From Kribbella solani (GTDB lineage Bacteria; Actinomycetota; Actinomycetes; Propionibacteriales; Kribbellaceae), in contig NZ_JACHNF010000001.1 in NCBI RefSeq assembly GCF_014205295.1, forward strand, positions 4,588,001 to 4,652,000: a stretch of 64,000 nucleotides of DNA, in the 5' to 3' direction. The notes under the pieces are model-generated. The model was not told where the DNA came from and made no database searches. It worked only from the letters and a program-made list of their open reading frames with translations. Shown here piece after piece: positions 43,531 through 52,549 of the stretch. Position numbers and translations under genes: made by a program. Positions within the stretch are counted from its first letter, which is position 1. Every line of letters starts with the position of its first letter.

Positions 43531-43564
43531 ATGACGCCGTCGGGGAACCCCTGGCGCTGCCCGA

Positions 43565-44170
43565 TCAAAGCAGCGCGCGGTTAGGCTCCATCGGATGCCA
43601 CAGCCGCCACCCGTCCGGGAGGTTCTTCATCGCTTCCCAGCAGGCCCGAGCCGTGCCCGTCGAGGAGTCGCCGACCAGCATCGCGATGCCGCTCGGCCCA
43701 TCCGATGCCGCAGCGACCATCGCATCCAGCCGCTCGTCGAACTCCCGCCGGACGTAGGCGGGGAGCCCGCCGAGCCCGTCGTCGGAGCCGGCGGCGAGGG
43801 CCGGGTGCACCTCCAGGTCGTCAAGACGAGTCGGTCGTCGTACTCGGCGATCGGCCGGCCAGCGAAGGTGTGCATCCTGGCCTCGATCCACAGATCACGC
43901 ACTCGCGTGGCCAGATCTTCCTCGTTCCAGGCAGCACGGCGGGCGAGCACGATCGCGATGGAGACGGCGTCGGCCTGGCTGGGCGGCAGGTTCGGTGATC
44001 TGATGCAGCGGTGGATGGTGTCCCTGCTCGGGGCCCCAGTCACCTTGCGGTCTTCGGCATCGACATTGGTCATGTCCGCGGCGATCTCATCCAGACTCGG
44101 CGCAGCCGCTGTCCAGGTAGGCCTCGTACAGCAGGTCCTTCAGTTCCCGTAGCGGGCGGGGCCATCCCAC
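43565..44170 (-). pseudogene. XRE-type/P-loop regulator-ATPase pseudogene
   Basis: Three frames read as one protein: PRPLRELKDLLYEAYLDSG (frame 1), then SLDEIAADMTNVDAEDRKVTGAPSRDTIHRCIRSPNLPPSQADAVSIAIVLARRAAW (frame 2), then DDLEVHPAL ... LPAYVRREFDERLDAMV and a degraded Walker A GDSSTGTARACWEAM (frame 3). One extra base near 44115 and one missing G near 43822 cause the shifts, and the Walker A Lys is gone. The frame stops early after HPMEPNRALL. Homologues in actinomycetes are large XRE-plus-NTPase signalling proteins. Confidence 0.6.
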
Positions 44171-44313
44171 CTGCGCCCGCTCCAGCTTCCGCGGCCGCTT
44201 CACCGGGCCGCCTCGTCGCAACACACCCCACGTCTCGTCGATCCCGTTCCAGACCTCCCGTATCGGCGGGAAGTCCCCCGCGCTCGCTACAGCCTCGACG
44301 ACAGCCAAAGCCC

Positions 44314-46041
44314 ATGACCTGGCACGAGCTCGGGCGACCGGTGGTCTTGGCGATCGATGCGGACGTCAACGACAGCACGACCGCACCCACCGACCTGGCG
44401 CTGCTGGTGCGCGCCCTGCAGGACTCCGCACGCCTCGCCGATGTCACAGCGCCGAAGAGTCCGTGGCTGCCTCCCCTCGCCGATCGTGTCACCCTTGCCC
44501 AACTCGACGCCGTCGGGCGCGGCGACGACGGCCGTCTGCCGGCGATCCCGTTCGGACTCAGCGATGTTCCACATGGGCAGGCGCGCGAAGTGGCGACGTA
44601 CGACCTCAACTCGTCCGGCCCGCTCGGCATCATCGGCGCACCTCGCAGCGGCCGCTCGACCGCCCTTCGAGCGATCGCCGCGTCGATCGCACATCTCACC
44701 GAACCGAGGGACGTCCACCTTTACGGGATTGACTGCGGAACAACGCGCTGCTCCCGCTAGTCAGCCTCCCGCACACCGAAGCGGTGGTCGCTCGTGACCA
44801 ACTCGATCGACTGACCCGGCTCACCACTCGCTTGCAGGCGGAGATCGGTCGCCGCCAGCAACACCTTGCCTCAAGCGGCTACGCGGACATCGCCGAGCAG
44901 CATCGCAGAGGTAGGTTCGATGAGCGGCTGCCGTACATTGTCGTCCTGCTCGACCGCTGGGATGCGTTCAAGGTCCCCTTCGAGACTGTCGCCGGGGCAG
45001 GTCTACGATGCGTGGTTCCACATTCTGCAGGAAGGCGCCGCCGTCGGGGTCAAGGTCGTCCTGACGGCTGATCGCACCGCGATGATCGGCCCTATCTCCG
45101 CGCTCCTCGAATACAGGCTTGTACTCCGTATGACCGATCCGACGGACTTCCTGACGATCGGGCTGCCTTCCAAGGACGTACCTCAGCACTTTCCGCCCGG
45201 CCCGCGGCTTCCGCGCCCGCGGACTCCGCGAGACACAGGTAGCGTTGTTGACCGAGGACGACGAAGGAATGGCGCAAATCGCGGCGTTGCACGAGATCGC
45301 TGCCCAGGTAACTCCTCTCACCGAGATCCCGAGTATCCGCCGCCCGTTCCGGGTGGACCCTCTGCCCGCGTCGATCGACGCGACCGACGCGGCCGCCCAA
45401 GGCAACGAACCGCTGCGGACCACCGAGATCCTTGTCGGGGTCAGCGGAGATTCGCTGAGCTCGCGAGCGTTTGACGCGCAAGAACATGGTCCAGGGATCG
45501 TCGTGGTCGGCCCCGGGTCCGGTCGCAGCACCCACTCTGCTCACCATGACCCAGTGGATGGTCTCGCGCGACTGGCAGGTGGCCGTAATCACCCCGCGAC
45601 GGAGCCCTCTCCAGGACCTCGCTGGCACAGACGGCATCGTCGGCGTCTTCCAGGCAGGTGCTGACAGCAACGAGATCGAGAGAGTCCTGGACAACCTGGG
45701 ACGCCGTACGCCATCGTCGTTGACGACCTCGAATTGCTCGGCGAGGACGGTCCGCTAGCGGGCCTAATCGTGGATCGTGTCGCGTCCTTGCGGGACACCG
45801 GGAATCTCGTCATCGGCGCAGGCACGACGGGAGACCTGAGCCGCATGATCTATCGCGGTCCGGTCGTCGCCTTGACCAAGTCGCGCGCCGGGATCGTGCT
45901 CTCACCGGAAGAGTCCGACGACGCAGAGATCTTCGGGATACAGCTGCCTCGAGACCTTCCCGCCGGGGCACCGCTCGGCCGCGCTCTGATGGTCACTGCA
46001 GGCCAATGGAACGCATCCAGGTCGCCAAACCCGCCGAGTGA
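44314..46041 (+). pseudogene. EccC/FtsK-like type VII secretion ATPase pseudogene
   Basis: Sequence reads WLPPLADRVTLAQLDAVG, PFGLSDVPHGQAREVATYDL, a FtsK-type P-loop GIIGAPRSGRSTALRAIAAS, IVVLLDRWDAFKVPF, GAAVGVKVVLTADRTAMIG, and a second P-loop-like GIVVVGPGSGRST, as in the tandem ATPase domains of EccC/FtsK proteins. Six single-base indels (near 44735, 44990, 45200, 45520, 45690 and 46000) shift the frame, yet each fragment stays well conserved. The 5' part of the gene is missing. In the corrected reading the stop is the TGA at 46039. Confidence 0.7.
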
Positions 46042-46141
46042 GGTCAACCTACTAGCAAATTGCTGCGACAGCTCGCATCCAAGACCTCTGGACGGTCGGA
46101 GTTCGGCGCACCAGATCTACCGGCCCAGTAGCATGACGGCC

Positions 46142-47359
46142 ATGAGATGGCGCCCGGCACTGACGCTCGCAGCTGCGCTCACGCTCCTCCTGAACGGCTG
46201 CCACACGGAACAAAGCAAGGCGCCGGCCGGCGAACAGGTCGCGATCGTCGCAGGTGGCGGCGCGGAGACGACAGCAACGAAGGCCCTCGATCTCAGCCTG
46301 AGCGGGGTTCCGAACGACTTCGAGGTTGGCCGCGACGGCGTTGCCAGGTTGATGGTGACTCAAAGCGGACGTGTGCTGATCTGGACGTTCAAGCCCGATG
46401 GATCTGCGACTCGCATCGATGTCGATCCGAAGATCACCGATGTTTCGCAGCTTGCGGTCGCCGACGACGGCAACCTGTACATCTCGCACCTGGCGGGCCG
46501 TGTGTGGTGCATCTCGAAGGTCGATAGAAATGGCCGAGCGACGCCGGTTATCGTCAACGGGCAGCCGGCTCCAACGGCAGGCGCTCAGAACGGTCGAGGA
46601 GACGTTCGGATCGATGGCATCGCGATCGACCGTCAAGGGCGGCTCGTGTTCGTCGAAGATGCGTACAACGTGGCGCTGCAGCAGGCAATCAACCTCGTTC
46701 GCCGGGTCGAGGCGAACGGACACATTACGACCATCGCCGGACGTGCCGGAGTGCTCAGCCCGAAGGAGTACGCGGAGGCCATCGTCGGATCGGTGGCGCC
46801 CCCGCCAGGGACCAGAGCGACCGACTGGCCGCTTCCGGGGCTAGGAGAGTTGGACAGCCTGGCCGTAGGCGAGGACGATACGATCTTCGTCCAAGCACAT
46901 CGTGGAGTGCTGGCGGTCGCTCCTGACGGAACGATTCGCGCCATTGCCCGGCGTCGCGACAACACCGCCGCGCTAGTGGCAGATCGCCCGTTCACGCGCG
47001 AGGGTGAGGCACTCGATGCCGATCCCAGGTTCATCGATCACGCTAGCATCACAGCGGACCGCGGCTTCCTGACGATGCCCGTCACACATACTCAATCCGA
47101 GGAGTCGCGTTCGATCCCAGCGGCTTTCCGCTGGGTGGGTGAATACTCCGACGGTCAGCGGGCCATCATCGAAGCGGCTGGCAGACGAGCCAGCAAGGAC
47201 CGCTTGCAGCAGATCCTGCGGATCGTTCGACCTGACGGGTCTGTGACCACGGGCGCCTGGGCAGTAGACGGAGGTGCAGTACGAGGCGGCAACCTCTACC
47301 TGCTTATCCGGGGGGACAACAACCAGTTGATGATCGGCAAGATCGAACTCCCGAACTGA
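46142..47359 (+). CDS. Beta-propeller-like lipoprotein
   Basis: The 405-residue protein has a lipoprotein signal (TLAAALTLLLNGC). The body looks like NHL/six-bladed propeller repeats: GVPNDFEVGRDGVARLMVTQSGRVLIW, ITDVSQLAVADDGNLYISHLAGRVWCI, VRIDGIAIDRQGRLVFVED and LGELDSLAVGEDDTIFVQAHRGVLAVAPDGTI. Such proteins bind ligands or partners at the cell surface. The ATG at 46142 is seven bases after TAGCAT, so it is probably leaderless; an ATG nine bases earlier is in frame. It sits next to type VII-linked genes on the island. Confidence 0.65.
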   Translation: MRWRPALTLAAALTLLLNGCHTEQSKAPAGEQVAIVAGGGAETTATKALDLSLSGVPNDFEVGRDGVARLMVTQSGRVLIWTFKPDGSATRIDVDPKITDVSQLAVADDGNLYISHLAGRVWCISKVDRNGRATPVIVNGQPAPTAGAQNGRGDVRIDGIAIDRQGRLVFVEDAYNVALQQAINLVRRVEANGHITTIAGRAGVLSPKEYAEAIVGSVAPPPGTRATDWPLPGLGELDSLAVGEDDTIFVQAHRGVLAVAPDGTIRAIARRRDNTAALVADRPFTREGEALDADPRFIDHASITADRGFLTMPVTHTQSEESRSIPAAFRWVGEYSDGQRAIIEAAGRRASKDRLQQILRIVRPDGSVTTGAWAVDGGAVRGGNLYLLIRGDNNQLMIGKIELPN

Positions 47360-47371
47360 TCGGCCGCTGCG

Positions 47372-49240
47372 TCACTTACCTTCGGCGCCCTGAAAACCGA
47401 GAATGTCCGGGTAGGCCTGGCTCCAAACCGCTTGCTGTACCGCAGGATCCTGTAGCCATGCAGCATACGCACGCAGCTGCGCTGTTGACATTTCGTTGAC
47501 GGGCATGATCGGCGACGTGTGGCTGCCCGTGGTGAAATGCACGCCGTACTTCTTCTCGTAGACGCGCGGATCGCCGGTCCATCTGGTTCCGTCTCTGGTC
47601 GTCACCGGCCGAATCCGCTGCGGCGGAATAAGTTGATCGGCCGCCTTGCTCTGCCAGACTTTGCTGTCGTCAAGCCAATCGAGGTCCGTCGTGTAGCTCG
47701 GAGGCTTCCGTTCGAACCAAGCAGCCACCATGTCCTTGACTGTACTGGTGCCCGTCGACTTGAGCAGATCTACCACAGCCTTTCCTGCCGCGGCCGCAGG
47801 ACCTGCCTCGGCGAACAAGGCAGCCTTGGTCGGGTCGGCCAGATAGCCGATCCATTCCTTCACCTTCGCGTTGTACGTCGCGGCATCCTGCGCCGTATCG
47901 GTCTTGACCGCGTTCAGTTGGGCCAGGAACCAACCCCTGACCTGTCCATTCTGCCAGTTCGAGAAACCAGTCGCATCCGGAGCTCCGTCGAGCTTCCGGC
48001 TCGAGATCTCGTGTGAGTTCTCCTCGTACTTCATCCTGAAGACTGCACTGAGCAACGCAGCGTTCTTCGGATCCCACATGGCTTGCTTGACGAGAGCTCG
48101 CCAAGCCGCGTCCGGTGCCTCGATTCCCGGTCGATCTGGATCCGGGTTGTCGAAGTATTGAGGGACCGGTGGACCCGCGATGGCGGCTTGAAGGTCGTCG
48201 AAGTACGCCGTCGCGATCGACGCGTATGCGCCCTGGACGCCGCTGAACACCGCGCGCTGCGGATTGTTCATCAGATCCATCAGAAGTTTGCGCGTCAATG
48301 TATCGGCCGGATTTTCCGACGATTTCGAGCCGTTCGGTCGTAGGCCTTCGTACAACGGCCGGGCATCGACGGTCGCAGCGCGGATGAAGTCCCCCAACGG
48401 ATCGCCAAGCTCGGAGTCCGCGCCGATCGTCCACCCCGGGGAACGACCTCGTGACATGGCTTGGATCCGATCAAAGTGGTCCTGATACACCCTGCTGGCG
48501 GCAAGCGGCGACCGGGCAATCGCAGCCAGCACCTGCGCGGTGCGCTCGTTGTCGATACCGAGCCGATCCGGACGCAACGCGAGGTTGCCGACATGGACGA
48601 GCAAATCGTTGTCCCAGTTCCCGAACTGCATGAGCGGCAGCAGACCTGGTACAGCGGGGAAGTTCGGAAACCATCTGTCGTCGAACACCCGGCGGTGGCT
48701 CGCCGTTGCGAAGAGGTTCGCAAGTGCCGGAAGTCTGTCCGACTTCATCGGATCGGCTCCCAGCCCGGCGACGACATGACGTGCTGCGTCCGGTCCGAGA
48801 GCCTTGACGAACGCTGCCGCGAAATCCGGGTCATTCTGATTCTGCTGCACCTCGGCCCAGACATCAGGAGGCAGCTTGCCGTCCTTGTACTTGGCTGCCA
48901 GTTGCTTCGCCCTGGCCACGGCGGCAGCTGTACTCGTGAAGTTCCCGGTCCACTCAGTCCGCACCATGGCCGGCTTCTGCCCGAGTTGCAGCGCCTCGTG
49001 CTGGAGTTGCTCAGCCATGATCTGCCTGCGTTGCAGGCTCGGCAGTTCCGCTTCGATCCACCGGCTCACGGAGAGGATCCGATCGATCGGGCTGGTGTCC
49101 AACTGCGCCGTGCTGAACGATACCCGGATCTTCGGGAGGAGGGCATGCACCAGCGCGTGTGCGATCGCCAAGTCCTTGTTCATGGCCTTCAGAGCCGCGG
49201 GATCGATCCCGACGAAGGCCTTCTCCCGCGGCTCAGCCAT
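47372..49240 (-). CDS. Large type VII-associated protein (DUF6571-like)
   Basis: The 622-residue protein has no signal peptide. Its N-terminal region is helical (VGIDPAALKAMNKDLAIAHALVHALLPKIR, RILSVSRWIEAELPSLQRRQIMAEQL) like the WXG/LXG-type helical hairpins of secreted type VII substrates, followed by a long Ala-rich middle domain (for example LPPDVWAEVQQNQNDPDFAAAFVKALGPDAARHV). The gene overlaps the WXG100 gene by 8 bp, so the two are co-translated. It is likely a type VII substrate or substrate-associated protein; the function of the C-terminal half is unknown. Confidence 0.6.
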   Translation of the reverse strand: MAEPREKAFVGIDPAALKAMNKDLAIAHALVHALLPKIRVSFSTAQLDTSPIDRILSVSRWIEAELPSLQRRQIMAEQLQHEALQLGQKPAMVRTEWTGNFTSTAAAVARAKQLAAKYKDGKLPPDVWAEVQQNQNDPDFAAAFVKALGPDAARHVVAGLGADPMKSDRLPALANLFATASHRRVFDDRWFPNFPAVPGLLPLMQFGNWDNDLLVHVGNLALRPDRLGIDNERTAQVLAAIARSPLAASRVYQDHFDRIQAMSRGRSPGWTIGADSELGDPLGDFIRAATVDARPLYEGLRPNGSKSSENPADTLTRKLLMDLMNNPQRAVFSGVQGAYASIATAYFDDLQAAIAGPPVPQYFDNPDPDRPGIEAPDAAWRALVKQAMWDPKNAALLSAVFRMKYEENSHEISSRKLDGAPDATGFSNWQNGQVRGWFLAQLNAVKTDTAQDAATYNAKVKEWIGYLADPTKAALFAEAGPAAAAGKAVVDLLKSTGTSTVKDMVAAWFERKPPSYTTDLDWLDDSKVWQSKAADQLIPPQRIRPVTTRDGTRWTGDPRVYEKKYGVHFTTGSHTSPIMPVNEMSTAQLRAYAAWLQDPAVQQAVWSQAYPDILGFQGAEGK

Positions 49241-49532
49241 TGTTCAGACGACGCTTCCAGCTCAATGCTTCCGCCTCATCGCACGTTGGTGGGGTGGATG
49301 CCAGCCGGTCGGACACGACAGCTTCGAGCATCTGCAGCTGGGCGTTGTAGATGCCCCTCTGCTCATGCAAACGATCGCCCCACCGTTCGGCGGTCGGACC
49401 GGACCAGACGTTGCCTGTAGCAAAGTTGGCGAGCGGGCGATCCAGCTTGCCCTTCAACTGGTCCTGTTTGTCCCGCACCACGCTCTGCAGCTCACGCAGA
49501 TACTCGTAGAGCGGATTCGGCACATTCCCCAT
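49233..49532 (-). CDS. WXG100-family protein
   Basis: The 99-residue protein is predicted as two helices with the turn motif VWSG in GNVWSGPTAERWGDRLHEQR, matching ESAT-6/CFP-10-like WXG100 proteins in size and layout. These form helical-hairpin dimers and leave through type VII systems. ATG 49532 is chosen because TACGAT ends six bases upstream (leaderless) and it gives the exact family length; the frame extends to a GTG at 49580. It is co-translated with the large gene downstream. Confidence 0.7.
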   Translation of the reverse strand: MGNVPNPLYEYLRELQSVVRDKQDQLKGKLDRPLANFATGNVWSGPTAERWGDRLHEQRGIYNAQLQMLEAVVSDRLASTPPTCDEAEALSWKRRLNNG

Positions 49533-49590
49533 GAATACATCGTAAGGGGCTGAAGCTACCAAATCGGGTCTCGAGAGCACTGTTGCAGCT

Positions 49591-49828
49591 TCATGCAGTG
49601 CACATCATGGATTCGATGCTGCCCATCGCCTCACGGTTCTTCTGGATTGCTGCGGCGGCGCTAGAGGTCTGCTTCGATGTTGGTGAGATTCTTCTGGCAC
49701 TGCACCCACGAAGCGCGGAACTTGTCGGCGTACCCGCCTGTCCACTTGGTGCTCGCGACAACCTTCGTGGAGGCGGGTGGCGCTGGCCGCCTTCTGGCCG
49801 ACAACTTCTGACGATCCCGGCCGACGCG
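49591..49828 (-). pseudogene. Second WXG100 gene, frameshifted
   Basis: One frame reads VVGQKAASATRL. A second reads TKVVASTKWTGGYADKFRASWVQCQKNLTNIEADL and stops. The next frame resumes SAAAAIQKNREAMGSIESMMCTA and stops at 49591. Together these make a WXG100 protein with a Trp-Thr-Gly turn. The second break is explained by loss of one CT dinucleotide in a CTCT-type stretch. It sits directly downstream of the 305-residue secreted protein gene. Confidence 0.6.
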
Positions 49829-50746
49829 TCAGCGACTGACGACCTGAATCTCGTTCACGGTGATGGCTGCGGTTGCGGTGTTGTCGGGGCCCTCGATATC
49901 GCCCTGCGGCACACCACCAAGCCACCATTGGACGGTCCAACTGACTGTCGCGGTCATCGTGTACCGTCCGGACTTGGCGTACGACACTGTGCACGCACCG
50001 GCAGGATCGGCGGACTGTGACCACGGCACGCCGATCCCAGTGCATGAAGGAGCCGCGCCGCCGTCACCGGGATCGATCGCGATCCTGGGCACGATCTGCC
50101 ACCGCAACGGGTAGCCGAACAGCCTGATCTCCTTCGAATTCACCGAGTAAGCACTCGGCTCGTACTTGCCGTCCTCATTGGTCAGCCAGATCCAAGTCGG
50201 CACATTGACGACGTTGGCGGTTGGCTTCGGACTCACCGCGATGTGCGTATCTGGGAACGGCAACGTTCCCGCGACCCAATACATGACCTGCTCGGCACTC
50301 GGTCGGGTGGGGGGCGGCGTCTTCCAGAAGCGGTACTCGATTCCCGCGCGACGCATCAGGTCGGTGCGCTTGATGCTTCCCGTCTCGTCCCAGCCAGCCG
50401 TTTCGGCCTCAAACTGCTCAAGCGTTGCGAACCTCCCGAACTTGCAGAACCGCGCATACCACTGACCGTCCTTGCCCGCCTTTGGCTCGCCCGGCCCCGG
50501 AACGAAGCCAGGCTGCACAACCCAAACACACAAAGGCGGCTGCCCACCTTTGGTCCAAGTGCTCCTGTGCTTCCCACCGGGGTCGCTGCTACCGCCCGGG
50601 CACTGCAGACCGCCATTCGACGTGTTGAATCCCGACGTGATCGAGCCCGTCGGGACGCATGTGGGCGAGGCTGCTGCCGGCCCGGCAACAGTCGTAAGAC
50701 TGCTAACCAACGACAAGACGATGACGAGTGGACGGGCGAGCTTCAT
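49829..50746 (-). CDS. Secreted protein of unknown function
   Basis: The 305-residue protein has a clear signal peptide (MKLARPLVIVLSLVSSLTTVAGPAAASP). The mature part has a Cys-containing N-terminal segment (PTCVPTGSITSGFNTSNGGLQC), an LRWQIVPRIAIDPGDGG block and a beta-rich C-terminus (YTMTATVSWTVQWWLGGVPQGDIEG). It resembles hypothetical exported proteins linked to actinobacterial type VII clusters. ATG 50746 overlaps the preceding lipoprotein stop (ATGA), so the two are co-translated. No enzyme motif is visible. Confidence 0.6.
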   Translation of the reverse strand: MKLARPLVIVLSLVSSLTTVAGPAAASPTCVPTGSITSGFNTSNGGLQCPGGSSDPGGKHRSTWTKGGQPPLCVWVVQPGFVPGPGEPKAGKDGQWYARFCKFGRFATLEQFEAETAGWDETGSIKRTDLMRRAGIEYRFWKTPPPTRPSAEQVMYWVAGTLPFPDTHIAVSPKPTANVVNVPTWIWLTNEDGKYEPSAYSVNSKEIRLFGYPLRWQIVPRIAIDPGDGGAAPSCTGIGVPWSQSADPAGACTVSYAKSGRYTMTATVSWTVQWWLGGVPQGDIEGPDNTATAAITVNEIQVVSR

Positions 50747-51330
50747 CTCGTGCATCCGTACGACTTGTCTTGGGTTTCAGTCAAATACACCATCCAGCGC
50801 CCCTTGACCAACTTGAGTCCGTCCCGCCTGGAGATCTTGCCTGCCGGCTTGGCGATGACCTTGCCGTTCTTGTCAACGGCGGTCAGGTTGTCGGTCACGC
50901 AGGCCACGACGGTTGCCGTCGACGACTTGCTCGACACTCGAATGTCGCTGACCTTCGACTCGAGCAGTCGACCGTCGCCGCTGATCTTGGCCCGCCGGAG
51001 TCCCTTGTAGTAGGTCTGGTTGTCTTTCGCGGCGGTAAGCGCTGGGTCGATCATGAATTTCTCGTACGGATAGGTGACGCCGCCGTCCCGCAAACCATTG
51101 ATGACCTGCGTATAGAAGACCGCATACGCGGCGAGGACCTGCTGCCTGGCCGCGGTCGTCGGATCCACCGGCGTCGGCGTCGCACGTGGGGTTTCGGTCG
51201 GCACCGTTACCGGGGTGCTCGGGATGATCGGCGTTCGGTTACTCGCGGCAGCAGGTTTGTCGCTGCCGCCACAGGCACCGAGGGCCAGCAGCAGACCGAT
51301 CGCTGCCAGCGTCGCGCCGTACCTGTTCAC
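50743..51330 (-). CDS. Lipoprotein with Pro/Thr linker
   Basis: The 195-residue protein has a lipobox (LLLALGACGGS), a Pro/Thr-rich linker (IIPSTPVTVPTETPRATPTPVDPTTAA) and a globular domain with an NTF2-like feel (QVLAAYAVFYTQVINGLRDG, VVACVTDNLTAVDKNGKVI, LKLVKGRWMVYL). Start GTG 51330 follows GGAGG by five bases. It begins the minus-strand cluster of secreted and WXG100 proteins, which it may help at the cell surface. Confidence 0.65.
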   Translation of the reverse strand: MNRYGATLAAIGLLLALGACGGSDKPAAASNRTPIIPSTPVTVPTETPRATPTPVDPTTAARQQVLAAYAVFYTQVINGLRDGGVTYPYEKFMIDPALTAAKDNQTYYKGLRRAKISGDGRLLESKVSDIRVSSKSSTATVVACVTDNLTAVDKNGKVIAKPAGKISRRDGLKLVKGRWMVYLTETQDKSYGCTR

Positions 51331-51440
51331 TCAGGCCTCCCCGTAATTCTGATACAAACACCTGATTGTAAGTGACAGCCGGTTCCGGATCGATCGCGAA
51401 AAGTTGCAGGAAGTTGCAACTCGGGTGATCGAGAATTGAA
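51331..51440. other. Promoter region between lipoprotein and recombinase remnant
   Basis: A 110-base gap holding the direct repeat AAGTTGC (twice, 10 bp apart, 51399-51415) and AT-richer sequence likely to be the promoter of the minus-strand cluster. No gene is seen. Confidence 0.3.
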
Positions 51441-52528
51441 ATGCGGCTGGTCGAAGCAAGCACGCCTCGCGTCAGCGGCGTGATCAAGGCGATCAGGGAC
51501 GAAGTTGGCGCCGCCACTGCAAAGACCTGCAAGAGCATCCTGACCAGTACCTTCGCGCTCGCCGTCACACACGGCGCGCTGGCAGCGAATCCGGTATGAG
51601 AGATCAAGATCCGAGCGAACTCGAAGAAGCGGCTACCGCGGGCGCTGGAGGCCGATGAACGGGAGCAATGGTTCGACCTGCTCCGGCAGGACGAGCAGGC
51701 GGCAAGGGCCGACCTCATCGATTTGAGCAAGTTCAGGCTGGCAACGGGCGAACGCATCGGGGAGAGCCTGGCGGTGACCTGGCAAGACTTGAATCGCGAG
51801 ACCGGTGAGATCGACTGCAGCCATCAGATCCAGCGGATCAAGGGCAAAGGCTTGATCCGGCGACGGGTCAAGTCATCAGCCGGTGATCGCATCGTCGGGT
51901 TGCCACCCTGGGCGCTGGAAATGCTTCTGGCCCGTTGGACACCAGGAACATCCCTGGACGCCCCAATCTTCCCCGACAGCAACGGCGGATTCCGCGATAC
52001 CCACAACGTCCAGAAGGCCCTGCGCAACGCACGCCGACCGGTCGGAAGCCAGCGGCGGCAGCAGTTGGGCAAGATGCTTCGCGATCACCGCCGCGACGCC
52101 GGCTTCACACAGACCCAGGTCGTTGCAAAGCTCGGCTGGCGCAAGACTCGAATCAGCCTGATCGAGACCGGACGCGTCCGGCTGACGCCCGAGGAGTCAG
52201 CCACCCTCGTCGACGTGACAGCCTCACGCGGAGCGATCGGACGGCCGTCCTCAAGCTAACGGAGTTGGCCGGTATGCGCTCGTTGGCCGACGAGCTCGAG
52301 TGGGTGACGGCCCATGTGTTCCGGAAGACCACCGCAACTATTCTCGAGAATGCTGGACAGACACCACGCCAGGTCGCCGACCAACTAGGGCACGCTCACA
52401 CCTCAACAACAGTCGACGACTACTTCGGCCGCAGACGCCGAAACCCCGAAGCCGCCGACCACCTCGAAGCCGCCATGAGACACATACACGATCGGGACCG
52501 CGACGCACCAGCAGGGCCCGAACCCTAG
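51441..52528 (+). pseudogene. Tyrosine recombinase (integrase) pseudogene
   Basis: Recombinase sequence starts mid-protein: LVEASTPRVSGVIKAI, CKSILTSTFALAVTHGALAANPV, then an in-frame TGA (51597, CGA in the ancestral reading), RLATGERIGESLAVTWQDLNRETGEI with the first catalytic Arg, and GLPPWALEMLLARW. After NVQKALRNAR the frame runs into an XRE domain and stops at 52257. A second frame supplies the rest of the catalytic domain: TAHVFRKTTATILENAG (HxxR), LGHAHTSTTVDDYFGR (GH and Tyr nucleophile). The N-terminal arm-binding domain is absent. It was presumably the recombinase of this island. Confidence 0.75.
52041..52259 (+). other. XRE helix-turn-helix segment inserted in the integrase
   Basis: GSQRRQQLGKMLRDHRRDAGFTQTQVVAKLGWRKTRISLIETGRVRLTPEESATLVD is a normal XRE DNA-binding domain as in DUF5753-type actinobacterial regulators. 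It is in frame with the front half of the recombinase and separates it from the HxxR-GH-Tyr half. Confidence 0.6.
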
Positions 52529-52549
52529 TTCGAAACGAGAGTGGTGAGG

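Noticed and set aside
44314..46041. Programmed frameshifting in the EccC-like gene
   Set aside because: Six shifts in both directions without common slippery heptamers fit indels, not recoding.
49583..50020. 145-codon plus-strand ORF
   Set aside because: It lies opposite the WXG100 pseudogene and the secreted-protein gene, whose signal peptide and Trp-x-Gly motif are far more protein-like.
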